Made by a program: the position numbers and the translations under genes. A stretch of 64,000 nt of DNA from Acanthopleura granulata. Its lineage: Eukaryota; Mollusca; Polyplacophora; Chitonida; Chitonidae. Location of the stretch: positions 24,949,368 to 25,013,367 of the forward strand of contig JABBOT010000005.1 in assembly GCA_016165875.1 (NCBI GenBank), given 5' to 3'. The notes beneath the pieces were generated by a model, which was not told the origin of the DNA, did no database searches, and worked only from the letters and a program-made list of their open reading frames with translations. Below, piece after piece: positions 1-13,072 of this stretch (positions within the stretch are counted from its first letter, which is position 1; every line of letters begins with the position of its first letter).

Positions 1-1767
1 CACTGGTAACATTGTTTGCTGTAAGGCACAGCTCACATTCTTTCTGTACAGCTTAGCAGCCCGCCAAGATGTATTCTTTTCTCTAGGCTACCTTTCTACG
101 AATTCAGAGCACCCAAAGATATACACTGCATTTCTTTGACATGGAAAAAAGCGTAAAGAAATAGCCATAATTTAGCAGGTGCTTCGATCAAAAGCTTGAT
201 ATGTTTATGAAAGAAAATGAAAGCAGCACAGATGGGGTTTTGTGTATGTTGATAATTATAGCCTTGTGAAGAGAATTTTGATTGATGGATAAGTGTTGTG
301 TGGTCATTTACCCTAGCACCCCATATTTACCCTGAGAATTTCTGACAGGAATGAAAATATCAAGTGAAATTATATGTGTAAGAAACTTATTATTCAAACA
401 AAGGATCAGTTTTGAATAAAAGTTAATTATAGTCAAAAAAGGTTGCCATTTTGTTCTGTCTTGTGTGTGTTTAGAATAGGGGAGTTTCAAGTTTGAACTC
501 TTTTATCGCTTAAGGTAGGAAAGGTCATACTGTATTATTTGACCTGTCCAAAATGTTAGACAACTACTTTTTGTTGCATTTACTACAACATGGGCGTTTG
601 AGAAAAGTATCACAAAAAGTTATTTAGACTAGATGAACGATGGAGAAAACTAGGGAACTGGAAGTTTTTTAATTTAAGAAGCTCCTGAATGCAGGAAAGG
701 TCGTTTGTACCTCCATAACATGGTGAGACAGATGATATATAAATTTATTGTCAACAGAATTGCCTGACATTTTTGACAAGTCGCATGATACAGTTGAACT
801 CTTTTTACCTTTGGCCAGAAGAAAGTTCAGACTCGAAACTCCTCTGTTCATGCATTATGTGTGAATGATGAATGCTGTAAATGATTAGCCCACAAGATTT
901 GATTACTTGCAACTAGGACAGCAGTGTGACCTACAGTCTTCCAAGGGTGCATATGTTTGTCATTTTGAGAATGTTGTCTTTGTACTGTAAATAAAGTTCA
1001 CTAATGGGGTGCGTGGCACATCAATCAAAATGGGTAGTCCTATAATAACAAAAGTGGGGTGCAGTGAATCAAATGCTTTTATAGCTCAAGAACTTCATGT
1101 ATGTTTTATCCCCACAACATGGCTGCAGAATTCCTGAACTGGCATTTACATGTAGGCCTGATTATTCACTCTTTTGCATTGTTAGAAATAAAACACAAAG
1201 AATATAATGTGAAATAATACATCTGTTTAATACTTATTAGGCATAATTTTTACACATTTGTATCATATCAGTAACTGTCACTGTTAACCGTTGTCTAATT
1301 GAGACTTCATTGGTTATTTAACACCCTGCATTTGTTGGGGATTAATATAAATTGTGATCTTCTTAGTACCGTGTGCTTGAGTATTATAGAGATATTGAAG
1401 CACAGCTGAGTTCCAAGCAGGTGATTTAATTTTGGGGCAATTAAACTTGTAAGGTGCTGTATATCACATATAATATTTCATTGCATTTATCATCAGCTGT
1501 TCGTCCTGCTTATCAAATTGTGTGAAATGTATGACATTTACAATATGTATCACATAGAGATTCATGCGATACTTCAAATTTTATCGTCACTTTTCTGTAT
1601 TGCAGTTGGTAAAGAATTCCAGGAAATTTTAATACTGCACCTGCAAATTAAAGATGCAACCATGGTCTTCATATAACCATGGTCTTTGGATATACAGCGT
1701 TACAATGATACATACATGTAAATCTAGTTATTAACCTGAAGATTTATCTGACTTCTCTGTTATGCAG
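1..1767. other. intron, 5' part of window
   Basis: This is AT-rich intronic sequence ending at the acceptor TATGCAG before the first recognised exon. It holds one terminal-inverted-repeat MITE (481-842) and a short direct repeat of an ACCATGGTCTT motif near 1660-1685. I saw nothing resembling the first C2A exons (family start MSLLCV...), so they lie upstream of the window. Confidence 0.75.
481..842 (+). mobile_element. MITE with terminal inverted repeats, copy 1
   Basis: The element begins GGAGTTTCAAGTTTGAACTC and ends with an imperfect inverse of the same sequence (…TTCAGACTCGAAACTCC), giving inverted ends of about 25 bp. It is about 360 bp long and has no coding capacity. A second copy lies at 62236-62574 in the opposite orientation; the shared interior includes the ATTTTTGAC(A/T)(A/G)GTCGCATG segment and an AACTTCCAG/CTGGAAGTT block. 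It is probably a non-autonomous DNA transposon. I saw no clear target-site duplication. Confidence 0.7.
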
Positions 1768-1885
1768 TGAAACGATGCGCTTAGACACAGGCTTGGTGAT
1801 CGAGGTCTGGACTAAAGGATTGCTATGGGACAAACTGCTGGGAGTCCACTGGCTGCCCTTGATGAAAATCCACCATTCCAACCAG
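1768..1885 (+). CDS. unc-13: unc-13 exon, C2A domain (middle strands)
   Basis: The exon is 118 bp; its first base completes a codon and 39 codons follow, ending in phase 0. The peptide reads ETMRLDTGLVIEVWTKGLLW and continues with a DKLLGVHWLPL segment. It matches the Munc13-1 C2A stretch '[28 protein letters not shown]' residue for residue in pattern. C2A is the N-terminal, Ca2+-independent C2 domain that homodimerises or binds the RIM zinc finger. The acceptor is TATGCAG and the donor is CAG|GTGAG. Because it starts in mid-domain, at least one earlier exon lies outside the window. C2A is present only in the long isoform class. Confidence 0.95.
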
Positions 1886-2944
1886 GTGAGAAGCCAGCCA
1901 GATATTTAATGACATACTTTTCCTGGTGGTGGACATCGGTCAAGCCTGGTCAGGTAGTGATGAGTTATTTGGTCACGTGCACTACCCACTGGCATTTGGG
2001 TATGCGGATGCGTGGTAACAGACCTAAAATTCCATCCATGACAAGTTGCATTTTTTGCTTGATTTAAAGAATTCTGTTGATCTTTCAAAGGTGTTTTAGG
2101 GATGGTGTGAAAGCTAGTATGATGTCTTACTGGAAAAATACGAGTTTCAGCATAATAAGCAATATTTCCTGACCATTATTGACGCAAGATATTTAGGTCA
2201 CCTACAGTAGATGCCAGGTGTACTATTGAAAATAATCTGATTAGATTTTATCTTAACTCATGGCCTAATTCATGTAGTTATTAGGGTACAAACCTACCAT
2301 TATGTGGAAATCCATCTGTTTCGGGCACACAGAGGATTCTATCCTGCCAGAAGATAATGGATGGTTATTAGTTTAATGATGAAATTATATAATGTACCCT
2401 AGCTTCCATGGGACCAGTAGTTATCGCGGTGATGGTGACAATGTCGTGTGTGCCCTACATGTTACTACATATATAGGTGCTGCTTACATTCAGGTTACTG
2501 GTTCAGATATGGAACTCCATGGTCACCAGGTCACAGTTTTAAACCCACTTGCAACAAGTTTGTCTCCCTTAATTGTAGAATTGTAAAAGGGTTTTCCAGA
2601 CGATACACTGGTTTTCCTCCATAACTAATGAATGCATTCATACATCATTTTGGGGACCAGATTGAACAGAGATTGCTGACTTGTAAGATATTTCCTGTGT
2701 AAGTTTTACTTTTGATTCTTTTGCATTATTTTGATTCACAAAGATGAAGAAATTGTCATACATGTAGCAATTAACTATGACATTTTCCTGTCGTTGACCA
2801 GAGCTTTGACTGGAACATTGCTTTTCTTGAATTTGTTTTTTTTTTGCAGGAGGAGAGGGATGCATTATTTTTTAAAATTTTGTGTAAATATTCTCAATTT
2901 CTTGTCACACAATCATGCTGTCCTGTTATTTTGTTGGCTGGCAG
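1886..2944. other. intron
   Basis: This intron of about 1.06 kb lies between two C2A exons. It contains a strong-looking but apparently unused acceptor (a T tract followed by GCAG at 2849) about 95 bp before the real exon. I recognised no repeat or RNA gene. Confidence 0.85.
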
Positions 2945-3068
2945 GAAGGGGAAGGGAAGTGGTACTCCTTGGACAGTGAGCTGGTCATGCAGAATGGAGA
3001 GGTGGTGGGAACAAGGATACCAACAGGTCATAGCATCTTACTGGATGCCAGATTTGAACTGCCCTATG
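2945..3068 (+). CDS. unc-13: unc-13 exon, C2A domain (C-terminal strands)
   Basis: The exon is 124 bp: 41 codons plus one base. The translation starts EGEGKWYSLDSELVMQNGEV and ends HSILLDARFELPY. It corresponds to Munc13-1 '[45 protein letters not shown]', the last strands of C2A. Position 2945 was chosen as the start because it keeps frame with the previous exon and restores family similarity. The donor is TATG|GTGAGC. The variable loop (NGEVVGTRIPTG) differs from vertebrates, as is usual in this family. Confidence 0.95.
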
Positions 3069-3882
3069 GTGAGCATATTGTCATATAACACATTGTTTTC
3101 AAGTTATTTTTGACATCCAGTATAGATAGGGAAACCCACAACCATTTCCAGGTTCCTGGTTAACCTTCCCAGTGTATGTGCGGAGAGATTGCCTGTATGA
3201 GCTGGTCTTGAACTCACAGCAGCTGCATTGGTGGGAGGCTTCTGGATAATTACGCTATGCTAGTGTGCTAACCAGCTCAGCCACAGGGGCTCCGATGCAT
3301 TTTGAGGATTAAATATACTGTACTTCATATCCGTAGGTGAATGTATGATAAGTATTGAACCTGAAAAATAAATACTGCATTTCTCCTCAAATCTAGCATT
3401 GGCAAGTGACTCTGATTGATTCTGGTCAGAAAATAATAAGTGTTGGCATCAACAGGATCATTTTAATGCTTATATGTGCTTCTGAAAGTGGATTTTTACA
3501 TACTGAAGTTTAAATGAGCTACAGCTTTCAATATAAGCTGCTATTTGATAATTTTGCCAATCTGCTCTCTTTAATTACTGGAATCTTGTGGAATTTTGTC
3601 TGATTTGGACATGCATGACTGATCGGGGAGTTTCTATGGTTTACCTAACTTTCTAGCCTGCGAATTCTCTCGGTGATGTTTATTAGCTCCGATCTTCCCG
3701 TGGATATCTTCACTCTGTTGCATGCCCTAGTAAACAAAACCCTTTACTTTCCTAATGGTCTGTTCTTCATGTCTTTATCATTATTTAATCCTTGTTCTTA
3801 TAAAATCTCTGACTTCATGTATCAACTGTTCTATATATGCCTGCTTCTGAAATCTAGTATTGACCTTTGTACCAAATTCCAG
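3069..3882. other. intron with a minus-strand SINE
   Basis: The intron is 814 bp and contains a tRNA-derived SINE on the minus strand at 3131-3293. The remainder is AT-rich. A diverged block at 3395-3530 (…GATTCTGGTCAGAAAATAATAAG, TGTTGGCATCAA…) resembles 40330-40450 and may be an old interspersed repeat. Confidence 0.75.
3131..3293 (-). mobile_element. tRNA-derived SINE, head and body
   Basis: On the minus strand it begins GGAGCCCCTGTGGCTGAGCT, followed by GGTTAGCAC, a tRNA-like A box. It then has GTGAGTTCAAGACCAGCTCAT, a B-box-like block, and a body ending in GGTTGTGGGTTTC. The same modules occur in many other copies in this window (for example 50690, 20048 and 22470). The AT-rich 3' tail is missing, so the copy is truncated. 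Confidence 0.75.
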
Positions 3883-3965
3883 ATGTTGTTGCAGATCTGC
3901 CTGAGTCTGAGGCTGCAGAGCTACAGAACAAACTGGAGGTCCTTAACTCCATTATGGACCAAGAG
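3883..3965 (+). CDS. unc-13: unc-13 exon, end of C2A and following helix
   Basis: The exon is 83 bp: two bases complete the Asp codon begun in the previous exon, then 27 codons end in phase 0. The peptide is DVVADLPESEAAELQNKLEV then LNSIMDQE. It matches the family segment '[26 protein letters not shown]', the acidic helix directly after C2A. The donor is GAG|GTACGT. The intron that follows is 7.8 kb, with no family similarity recognised until 11742. Confidence 0.93.
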
Positions 3966-6900
3966 GTACGTGCCTGCATCTTAATTTCTAAATTCTATCA
4001 TGTGCAGCTATAAGGCTTTGTTTTTATGATATTTGTTTACCACTGATAAACTAAAAGTTCATAAACTGTATGTTGAACAGGAATAATCCCAAGATTCTTC
4101 ATTATTTGCCACCTTTTCCACCGAGGCCATTGTAAACATACACGGCCACATGTTTTCAGTGATTTCTGCAGGAATTTGCTACAGGAGTGGAGTATTTAGT
4201 CACTAGCCAAGTAGAAATGTTGTTCTCTTCTGAAAGCATTTGTGATATTGCAAGTACACTGTGCAGTACAATGTATATCTCAGAGGCAGGAAAAATAAGC
4301 ATCTTAGTCTGGGATAAAATTTTAGATCATGTACAGTATTACTACCTGCTTGAATGTTGATCATATGTGGCTCACCTTTTAATGTCGTGTAGTGATAGGT
4401 GTTGTACCCTACACAAATATAACATCATGATGGGTGATCTGAACATGTTTGCTTCATTGTTCAGACAAAATCAAGGCAATAAGTTCAGACTATATTTTTA
4501 TGCCCTGTGTGAATGTCATGAAATCTCTTTGTCTTGGCCTTGGCCTATGTCATGAGTAAACAGATTTCCTCGTATACAAGGTAGGCTTACCTATGGTGTT
4601 GATTCAGCCTTTAAGATTCTATTGTTGGCAATACTTGGTTGACACTGCAGGGACAGTGAAGAATTTAAAATGACTGACATATTGGCAGGCTGCGGCTGGG
4701 TCAGTTTTTTTGTCAGTGGACTTTGGAGGAATTCTTTATCGAAGTTACAGGCTGGTTGTTAGTGCAGGTCAAAGCAAGTGTGAAAAGTGTCCTTTTGAAA
4801 CAAAATTCAAAACGTACAAGTTTAAAATGTTTCTGAGGTACACATAGATCAGAAAATGGGTTTTCTGTTTCAGGTCATTATTCAGTGATGTTTTATATAC
4901 ACATGACATTGATGACTGAGGACAGAAAATATTCAAAACTGACATTTGTATTGCAGCCGTCAACCAAAATAGTCATTCTGAGTCAATAGTTGCAAGACTA
5001 GTTTCCAAAAATGACAAATAACACAAACCACCAAGGAACTATAGGAAACAAAGGAAACATTTAAAATAGAAAAATTAGGACGGTTTATGCAAAGAGAAGC
5101 AGTCAACAGTTATGACAATGAATTTTCTAGGCAGATGAATGAAATCAGTTTACAAACCAACAGCCGTCCGCACGTTTCACGGAAGACCTTCCCACGTACA
5201 GCGGGAAAGAGTGTAAATGTAGCCTGTGTACCGTATAAAATTACCTCATAGGCACACATGTAAATTATATTTCTCCGAAGTATCAATTCTTGCCTCTGGA
5301 ATTGTAAATACATGCTCTCAAGGAGGTAGGTATAACCATACAAGAGCAGTACGGCAAGAGTTTCCTGAAAGTGGAGAAAGTGGAGAAACCCCGCTAAAAC
5401 AACAGCTCATTTACATGCACATCAACTGTCTGCCATCTGGCGAGTTAATGCGGCATTTCCAAGAGCTTACTCGCTGACAGAAGACATCTGTTTGATGAAA
5501 AACTTCAGTGCCTGGGCAGTAAACAGTTAGGCCTTCTGGAGAACTGCACTTTACACGTAGGGAAAAAGCCAAAGTCATTTTAAGTGCCTGCATTTATGTA
5601 CTGTAATGGATCTCCCCAAAGACTGGCTTTAAAAAAAGCTCACTAGAGATTCCCAGCTATTGTATGGGGAGAATGGAGTTAAACTTAATTTTCTCTGCTT
5701 TCTAGGATAGATCAAGTGTATAATTTTATATGAATGCATGTAAAATCTTCGAACAAGAATGTCTTGTGTAACGTGTGTGACTGAGGCAGTGTTTTCAATT
5801 GGGTGGTCGTATTGGTAGTTTAATAATGCAACCATTATAAAAATCTGTATTCATGCACTTGTTCGTATAGGGCCATCTTTACATTACTTAAATAATACTA
5901 AAGTCTGCTTATGAATTTGTATATCTCAGACCTGGGGAGGTTTTGCAGATCTCAGACATATTGACCTTGAAATGTTACACGTAGTATTACATTGTTATTT
6001 GATTGAAATTTTAAGCCATAGTTGAGAATATTTCCCGTATACAACAACAGCCAGCCTTATGATGAAAAAACAGGCTCAGCCTGAGGGAAACCAAAGACCA
6101 TCAGCAGCTTGCTGGCTAATCCCACATACGGTCTTAGAGAGCCATGCAGCCGTAGCTGGACTTGAACTGACAGTGGTATCATTTGTGAGAGACTTCATGG
6201 TCATTGTGCTGTATATCTGATAGCATGCTAATGACTTGGCTATTGCGTGTATATATCTAATAAGTGTGTTGTCTAGGCAACTGGTTTGACCTCAGACGGT
6301 GCTAATTAGGTCAAAATGCCATGGATACCTTCAGGACCTGACCTGATAATAGTGACTATAAAAGTTAATTGCAGCAGTGGAAATAGAAAAACATGTCATG
6401 GCTAGAGGGGGAAAAGAAAGCGAGGATGATGTGGACACAATAATTGACGCTTTGTGAGATAGAGTGTGAATTGTTCCTAATAACAGTCCTTTGAGAAGGC
6501 GTCGTTGTTGCACTCTGTGAATGTCATCTTGAATAAAACAATGCTGGCTGAATGCAAGACCCTGGATCTTCAGTGTACTTCAGAGAAAATCTGCTGTATC
6601 TCTATAACCCCAGAACTGTGCCAAGCTATTAGCAAGAGCCAAGCTCCTTGTGTTTTTCTCAGAAAAACTTGAGCCGATTATGATAATTTTACCAAGGCCT
6701 CGGGCAATGAATCTTCATTCGCCCTATTGATGGCTATCAGTGTAATTGAGAGTCTGTTTCTGCTTCGTGACGTCCAGGCAGTGGATCATTGGCTGGTATA
6801 ACTGCGTTGCTACAGGCAACACTGCCATGATTATTGGAGTTTAAATAATTAAATGATTAGGGATGAGGGTATTACATGTAGATAATTGAATCTGAAAGAA

Positions 6901-9900
6901 GAATGGATTAACACAAAGTTACATGTGTACCTATACATTTTTTTAATTAACTTTGATAGTGCAAACTTGTGTGATATATTTGGTATGTAATTGTATAAAC
7001 GTGTAAAAATCATTCAATTATTTTTTTTATTTGCATTTTTTTTTTCTATTTGGTGAAAATTTCTGATGTTGGTTTAAGCAGAGCAGAAAAACAGAAAACA
7101 GCATTTTTTTGGGACTCCTTTGAACTACGTGTCAGCTTATGATGTTTGCTATAATTTCATTTCCATTAAAAGAAGGACTTTTTTTAAAGGAATGTTACAT
7201 TTAATTAGGAATTTGACTGAGTACACTAAACGCTATACTACCAAGATTGTTTAAGTTGATTAAAACCAACATATTGAAGATTTTTTACCAGATTTCCAAG
7301 ATAAAATGTTTCCTGGAAAAAGTGAGTAACATGATTAGATGAATGGAATGGTAAATATGAATCATGTAACCCTTAAACAGCTTACAAATACATGTCAGTT
7401 TTGTATCTTCACATATGTTGAATTCTGTCAGTGTCAAATAATAAAAATAAAAAGCATGTACACACAAATAAAACGGAATAACCTAACAGTAATAAATGTA
7501 AAATGTGGCACTGTACAGAATAGATTAATTTCTGTTGCAGCTGTCCAGTTACTGTGGGACATATATATCTTACCTGTTTTATTATTATTTTTTTTATTTT
7601 TTTTTGGAAATTTGACAAACTTCAAGATTTATTGCATGCATCTAATACACTAGAACACTATGCAGCCTCTGGTCTCCAACTGACCCTTCCATCAACTCTG
7701 GTGGGAACAGCAAGCTTGATTTCCCTTCATCACCAAAGAGTTGGCGCTGTTTTTGTTGGGTTTTTATCGTGCACAGGCTCCTGTTTTCAGTAAGGTTCGG
7801 CTTTGAGGAAGTTTAGCAACGCACATCATTGATTGGCCATGTTGGTTGGTGAATGAAAGAGACATTTTGTCTTGTTAACATTTCGTACACCATTACAACG
7901 CATCAGTAATATGATCTGTCCTTGCAAAACCACAGGGCTCTTTCTTTGGTGAGGGCTTTCACAGATTTTCGGCAGTGTACTATTAACAAGGCCGAATGCA
8001 AACGTTCATTTATGTGATGCGATTCCATGACATTGTGTGTTTTGGAATTTAGACATAAAGTACAGATCCAAGCATTTATTTATTCCAACAGGACTGAATG
8101 TGTGTAAAACAGATTTGACTATAAACATTTTTTTGTTCGTACCATAAAGTGTGAGTTTTCAAGATAAATTCAGATGCAAAGCATTGATATTTCCCAGCAG
8201 GACTGCACATTTGACCAAATGTTCGAACAAATGTTCAGGTTTTTCAGTTGTGCCATTGAAGTGTAGCGTAATTTTTTATGGTAAAATGCTGTAAAATGGT
8301 GCTTAAATATGGAAACTGCTACTTCCTGTCAGCGGCTAACATTGTGAGGCGGGAGAAGCCTGATAAGGTTCCTAACCAGCGAATCTGTAAGTGGCGCTGC
8401 CCTTTGTCACTACACCACAATATAATCTCCTGAGTACAGAAATCTAGACAGGCTGTCATCAGAATGTCAGGGGCAATGTATCACCACAATATCTTATCCA
8501 GCACTATTGCACTTTGGCTGATACCCTGACGTTGACAGGCACTTTACACAGATACATGAAAAAAAAACAAAAAAACAGCCAGCCATGGATTGGTGGAGCC
8601 TGCAGGAGAATAGTAAATAAAAAGTACAAGGCACATGACAGGAGCTTGTGCAAAGTCCATACATCTGTATTGATGTCTTACCTGCAAATGTGGTTAGAAA
8701 GTTCCTATTGATGAAACTTGGATAGCTTTTTATATAGCCTATACATATACATCGATTTTGTACCTGCAAACGTAGTTAGCAGGTTGTTATTAATGAATCG
8801 CGGGTAACCTTATAGGTATTCTGGAGGAGGTTAGGTTACTGTGAGATTGTGTGTGAATGGCTGGAGTGGTGATGCTGGATGTGAATATTTTGTGGCGGAA
8901 GGGCCGGTCATTCAACTGCATGTTTGTATTGATCAATGAGGGTAAATATGCACGTCTAGTAACAAGCCTGATGAAGACAGGGATATGGAAGTTGTGGTTG
9001 TGGACTGATTTCATCATGGCATACTGGCTGTCTCGGCCCAGCTTGACTCAGACGTGACACGTGGCACGATCTCGACGTAAACAGCCGAATACTGCCTCAC
9101 GAGTGCAGCGTGTTAGCGAAAAACCCTTCCCCACAGGTTGCTGAATGGCAAACAAGCTCTGTTCAATTGATAAATAAAATGCACATTTATGTGATAAGAA
9201 CTAGGAAATTCCTAGTGTCATTCAGAAAATGAGAGAAGAAAATGTTTCACTAAGAACGTGGGCTGATTCCACAAGGCTATTACTGACCTGAAAGAACAAA
9301 CCAACCCCATGTTGTGTATGTGTCATGTAAATGGAAATTTCATGCTGATTCCAAATGCTGATTCCAAATGCTGATTCCAAATGTTGTCTTCAAGTTTCTT
9401 CAGATTGTTTTAAAGTGTTAAAATGTAAATAAAAATAGGGGTCCCTTTTTACCTGCAAAACATCACTGTTTGCAGTATTTCAATGTTCATCATAGATCTA
9501 CATGTAGTGTTATGTCTATATCTGTATTTAATGTGCAAATAATATAGTTAAAATCTGTTTAGCAGCAAAAACAAAAGAATTTCTGACATCATGGTGCTTC
9601 AATAAGTTCATTATGGTCACAAAAGTCCACCACAGGACCTTAGTATTTTTTTTTTACATTTTGTTCCCTGTAAAACAATATGTGAAAAATTGAAGAAAGG
9701 TTGTAATCTGCATGAGATGGCATTTCAGACAATGCATACTTTATTTAAAGGTGGTATCCTCCTTTACGTCAAAATTTGAAATACAGTTTTAGAGCTTATT
9801 TTTGGAGCTGATAAGTTCAACTGTGGACCACTCCATCACTGTTATCTGAAGACAAACATGCCAAAATTTCAACTTCCACAACCAAAACCTAAGCATTATG

Positions 9901-11741
9901 GAAAAGTTCTGAACTTTTCTAGTGTCAGAAATGGCCTCGTGGAGTTGGGTCTAGTATATGAATAGAATTAGGGCCTGTGTGCACATTGATGTGAGAGGAG
10001 ATGCTTGGAAAGTTCATATGTCATTCAGTAAATTATGCAGTAAAATATTTAAATGAGAATGGTATATGACTTGAATAAAGTCCTTTGTGCACATTTAGAG
10101 GGAGTTCTTGGAAAGTTCATTGCCATTCAGAATTTTTTTAATATAGATAGGATGTGAAATCCTTGGGTGGTTTTGCTACTTATTGACCAAGGTGATTCTT
10201 GCCCTTGTAAAGTTTCAGCTGGTGCATTTGGCTTCTCCTCAGATGCTCATTGTGCAAAGCACATTCGTCATTGAACTGAAGTCTTATCCTCTGCCATGAG
10301 ACTAGAACAGTAACTTCTTTTTGTCAATAATAAATATTATAAATCATTTTCTTGAGAATTCACCCTTTTGGATAGTTGGTTGCATTCATTAATTATTCAA
10401 CAAGTGAATGTAATACAGTTATGTTGATACAGGAGAGAGTTTTTAAAAAGTTGTTAATTAAATTTCGTGCTGGACCAGTTCATGATTTATGGTTCTTATA
10501 TGACAGAACAGGAATATTAGGCCTGATGTGTCTGTAGACTGGTGTTGCAAGTTATTTGTTTGGTATTGACCTGTGTGTGACGGCAAGTCAGGTTACAATG
10601 AATGATCAGGAGGTGCATGGCTGTGTGTGTCAGACCTCATCCTGAGTTATCCCCCCTGAGTGCTCCTCACAGATATGTGCATGCTCATGTACAGATTCTG
10701 TTCACCTGCAAACCAAGCCAAATCCAGCTTTTCCTTGGGTAATCTTTGCAAATACCATTTTTTTTAGCACTTTTTTTATTGTCTTATTTGTGTTTTTCTG
10801 CCCTTGCGTACAACAGGATGCATTTGCACATTTCTGTCTGCAGATCTTAATGAGGAAAACATCATATAGCCAGTTTGTTGCCATTCTGTGTTGTTAATTG
10901 CTCAGCAAGTCTCATGCAATAATAATACACATAGCAGATAAAACCCATAAATCTCTGAGATGATGTACATTAGGAAGTTTAATGAATTTTGGAGCTGCAG
11001 GATGCAATTCTACAAAGCCAGTTTAAACTGAATTCAAAATTTGAAATGTGATTTAAATGCTTATATTTGGACTGTTGGAATTAAAAGTTGGAAGACTTAA
11101 CAGATGTTACTTTAAATGTATGCAAATTGGATTTCATTAGGTCTAACCAGAGTTTGATTATGAAATTCAAAATTTCGGCTTCAGTGAAAAATTGCTTTGT
11201 GAAATTTATTTCCAAAGTTTGGTGTTTTAAAACAGTTCCAAGTGAGTTAATTTTCCAGTTAATTCATAATAGATAAGCCTTTCTTTTCTGTATGAATTTT
11301 CCAGTGTTATATGATGTTATGCATTTCGATTGTCAATATATTTATATATCAAAATATTAATATGTTATACTTCGTTTTACTTAGAAAGGCTAATTATTTT
11401 TCTGCGTATCCTGTCATAATAGATAAAGATTTCATAAGATTTTCTTTTCAGCATGAAGACAACCATGTTCATTCATTGCTCAGATTTTGTGCGATATTGT
11501 TGAGTTGAACAGCTGGCACGTATCTTAACTGCTAATGTCTGTCGTATGTAGTCGCCATTTTGTGCTGTACAATCAGATTTGTCTGCGTTGGTCTGTGCTG
11601 GTATGTGCAGTTTGTCAACACTGTTGTCATTAACCACACTTCACATCTGTCAATGTGTTACCGTGAGTCCTGCTGACACCCTGCAGGAAGCCTGTAATCT
11701 ATAAATCAATGAATAACCAGTCTTAATTTCTCTGTTGGCAG
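3966..11741. other. 7.8-kb intron
   Basis: This is mostly AT-rich unique-looking sequence. It contains a partial minus-strand SINE (6076-6195), a 13-bp direct repeat in three copies (about 9341-9380, unit TGCTGATTCCAAA) and a diverged ~110-bp duplication around 9965-10130 (shared 'TTGGAAAGTTCAT' block). Open frames of 60-104 codons occur but none resembles a protein family or fits the splice phase. Confidence 0.75.
6076..6195 (-). mobile_element. partial tRNA-derived SINE
   Basis: On the minus strand it contains the SINE body modules AGTTCAAGTCCAGCTACGGC and the Pro/Gly-rich-like 'GGTCTTTGGTTTCCCTCAGG' block seen in other copies. Both the head and the AAATAAATA tail are missing or too diverged to recognise. 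Confidence 0.5.
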
Positions 11742-11787
11742 ATTCTTACCATCAAGGAACAGCATCGCAGGCAGACCTACTCTCAAT
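11742..11787 (+). CDS. unc-13: unc-13 short exon, charged helix after C2A
   Basis: This is a 46-bp exon: 15 codons plus one base, giving ILTIKEQHRRQTYSQ. Family similarity is weak, but three things support it. The acceptor TTGGCAG and donor CAAT|GTAAGT are near consensus. It is open in phase 0, as required by the exon at 3883. Its trailing base plus the first two of the exon at 16006 give a Ser codon that keeps the downstream frame. It probably lengthens the helix after C2A. It could be a cassette exon only if frame were otherwise restored, since 46 is not a multiple of three. Confidence 0.78.
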
Positions 11788-11929
11788 GTAAGTCTCACAC
11801 TCAAAATTTTCAGTGAACTATTTTAAATGATTTTTGTAATCTTTAGAACGAATGCATGATGAATTGTTTAAGTGGCGTAATGGCATCTATTCTATTAGTT
11901 GTTTTGTTTTAGCTCTACTAGGCAAAGAC

Positions 11930-12740
11930 CAGAAGGGGTTATGTATTAGTAAGTTGCCCCCCATCCATCCGACTGTCTGTCCATCTGTCTATCTGTCTGT
12001 TAGACAGCGTCTGTTAACTTTTCCATCAAAACACTACTCCTCGTACAGTTTTTGTCCGATTTCATCGAAATTTGGGTCAAGTATAGACTGCATTAAGATA
12101 CGTAATTCAAAGTATCGATTTTCCATTTTGATGATCGGTTATCCGTTGTAAAACCGTTCAAAACACTACTTGTCGTACAGTTTTTGTCTGATTTCAACAA
12201 AACTTAGCACCAGTGTAGCCTGCATCAAGATACATAATTGGTAGCATCGATCCATGATCTGTTGTCCATCTGTCTGTCTTTTTATCCCGTATATGTTAAC
12301 ATACATATATCTTTCAAAAAGCTACTCCTCCTACAGTTTTTGTCCAGTTTCAACGGGACTTTGTTAAAGTGTAGACTACATGAAGATATATAATTGGTAG
12401 TATTGATTTTCCAATTCAATGAGCTGTTGTCCATCTGTCTGTCTTTTTATCCAGTGTATGTTAACATACATATATCTTTCAAAAAGCTACTCCTCCTACA
12501 GTTTTTGTCCAGTTTCAACGGGACTTTGGTAAAGTGTAGACTACATGAAGATACATAAATTGTAGTACCAATTTTCCATTCCAATGATTGGTTGTCTGTT
12601 TGTTCATTCAGCATATGTCAACATTACTTTCAAAATGCTACCTGTTACTGTTACAGTTTTTGTCCAGTTTCTACAAAACTTAGTGCAATTGAAGCCAACT
12701 GAAGTATTGCGTAGTATTGATTTTCAATTTTGATTGACAT
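11930..12740 (+). repeat. degenerate tandem repeat, unit ~132-165 bp
   Basis: Five copies of a module built on TACAGTTTTTGTCC(A/G) occur at about 12044, 12176, 12334, 12497 and 12652. Each is preceded by 'GCTACTCCTC' or similar and followed by 'GTAGACT-CAT-AAGATA'. Copies three and four are nearly identical over about 160 bp. An open frame of 99 codons across the first copies is incidental. Confidence 0.8.
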
Positions 12741-12989
12741 GTATTATTTTGTATTATTTTTTTTTTTTGTTTTTGTTTTTGTTTTTTTGTGTGTGTGTGT
12801 ACGTGGGTGATAATATGCAGCTGTCTTGATAATGAGAGTGCCAGTTTATAGTGAACCTGTATGTACTCTTAGTTCTAGTAGTATGTGTGTACATTGGAGT
12901 CTAGATACAATTATTTGGGTTTTCTAGTGATTAAGTTTTCATATTCTGGCTTCTAAACATTTATTACAGAGTGTTCTGTTGTCATCTAC

Positions 12990-13072
12990 TTCCCTCAGAC
13001 TTTTGCTGATTGTCATCATAGAAGTGAAATATTCTTGAGTATGGCGTAAATCACAAATGAAATAGATAAATT
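12990..13072 (+). mobile_element. SINE 3' tail fragment
   Basis: The fragment carries AGTGAAATATTCTTGAGTAT and then GGCGTAAATCAC followed by AATGAAATAGATAAAT. This is the conserved 3' end shared with the copies at 22470, 29010 and 41535. The head is absent. Confidence 0.65.

Noticed and set aside
2849..2979. Strong-looking acceptor (T tract then GCAG) and open frame 95 bp before the second C2A exon
   Set aside because: Reading from it puts the downstream C2A sequence out of frame, and no donor follows before the real exon at 2945. It is probably a decoy site.
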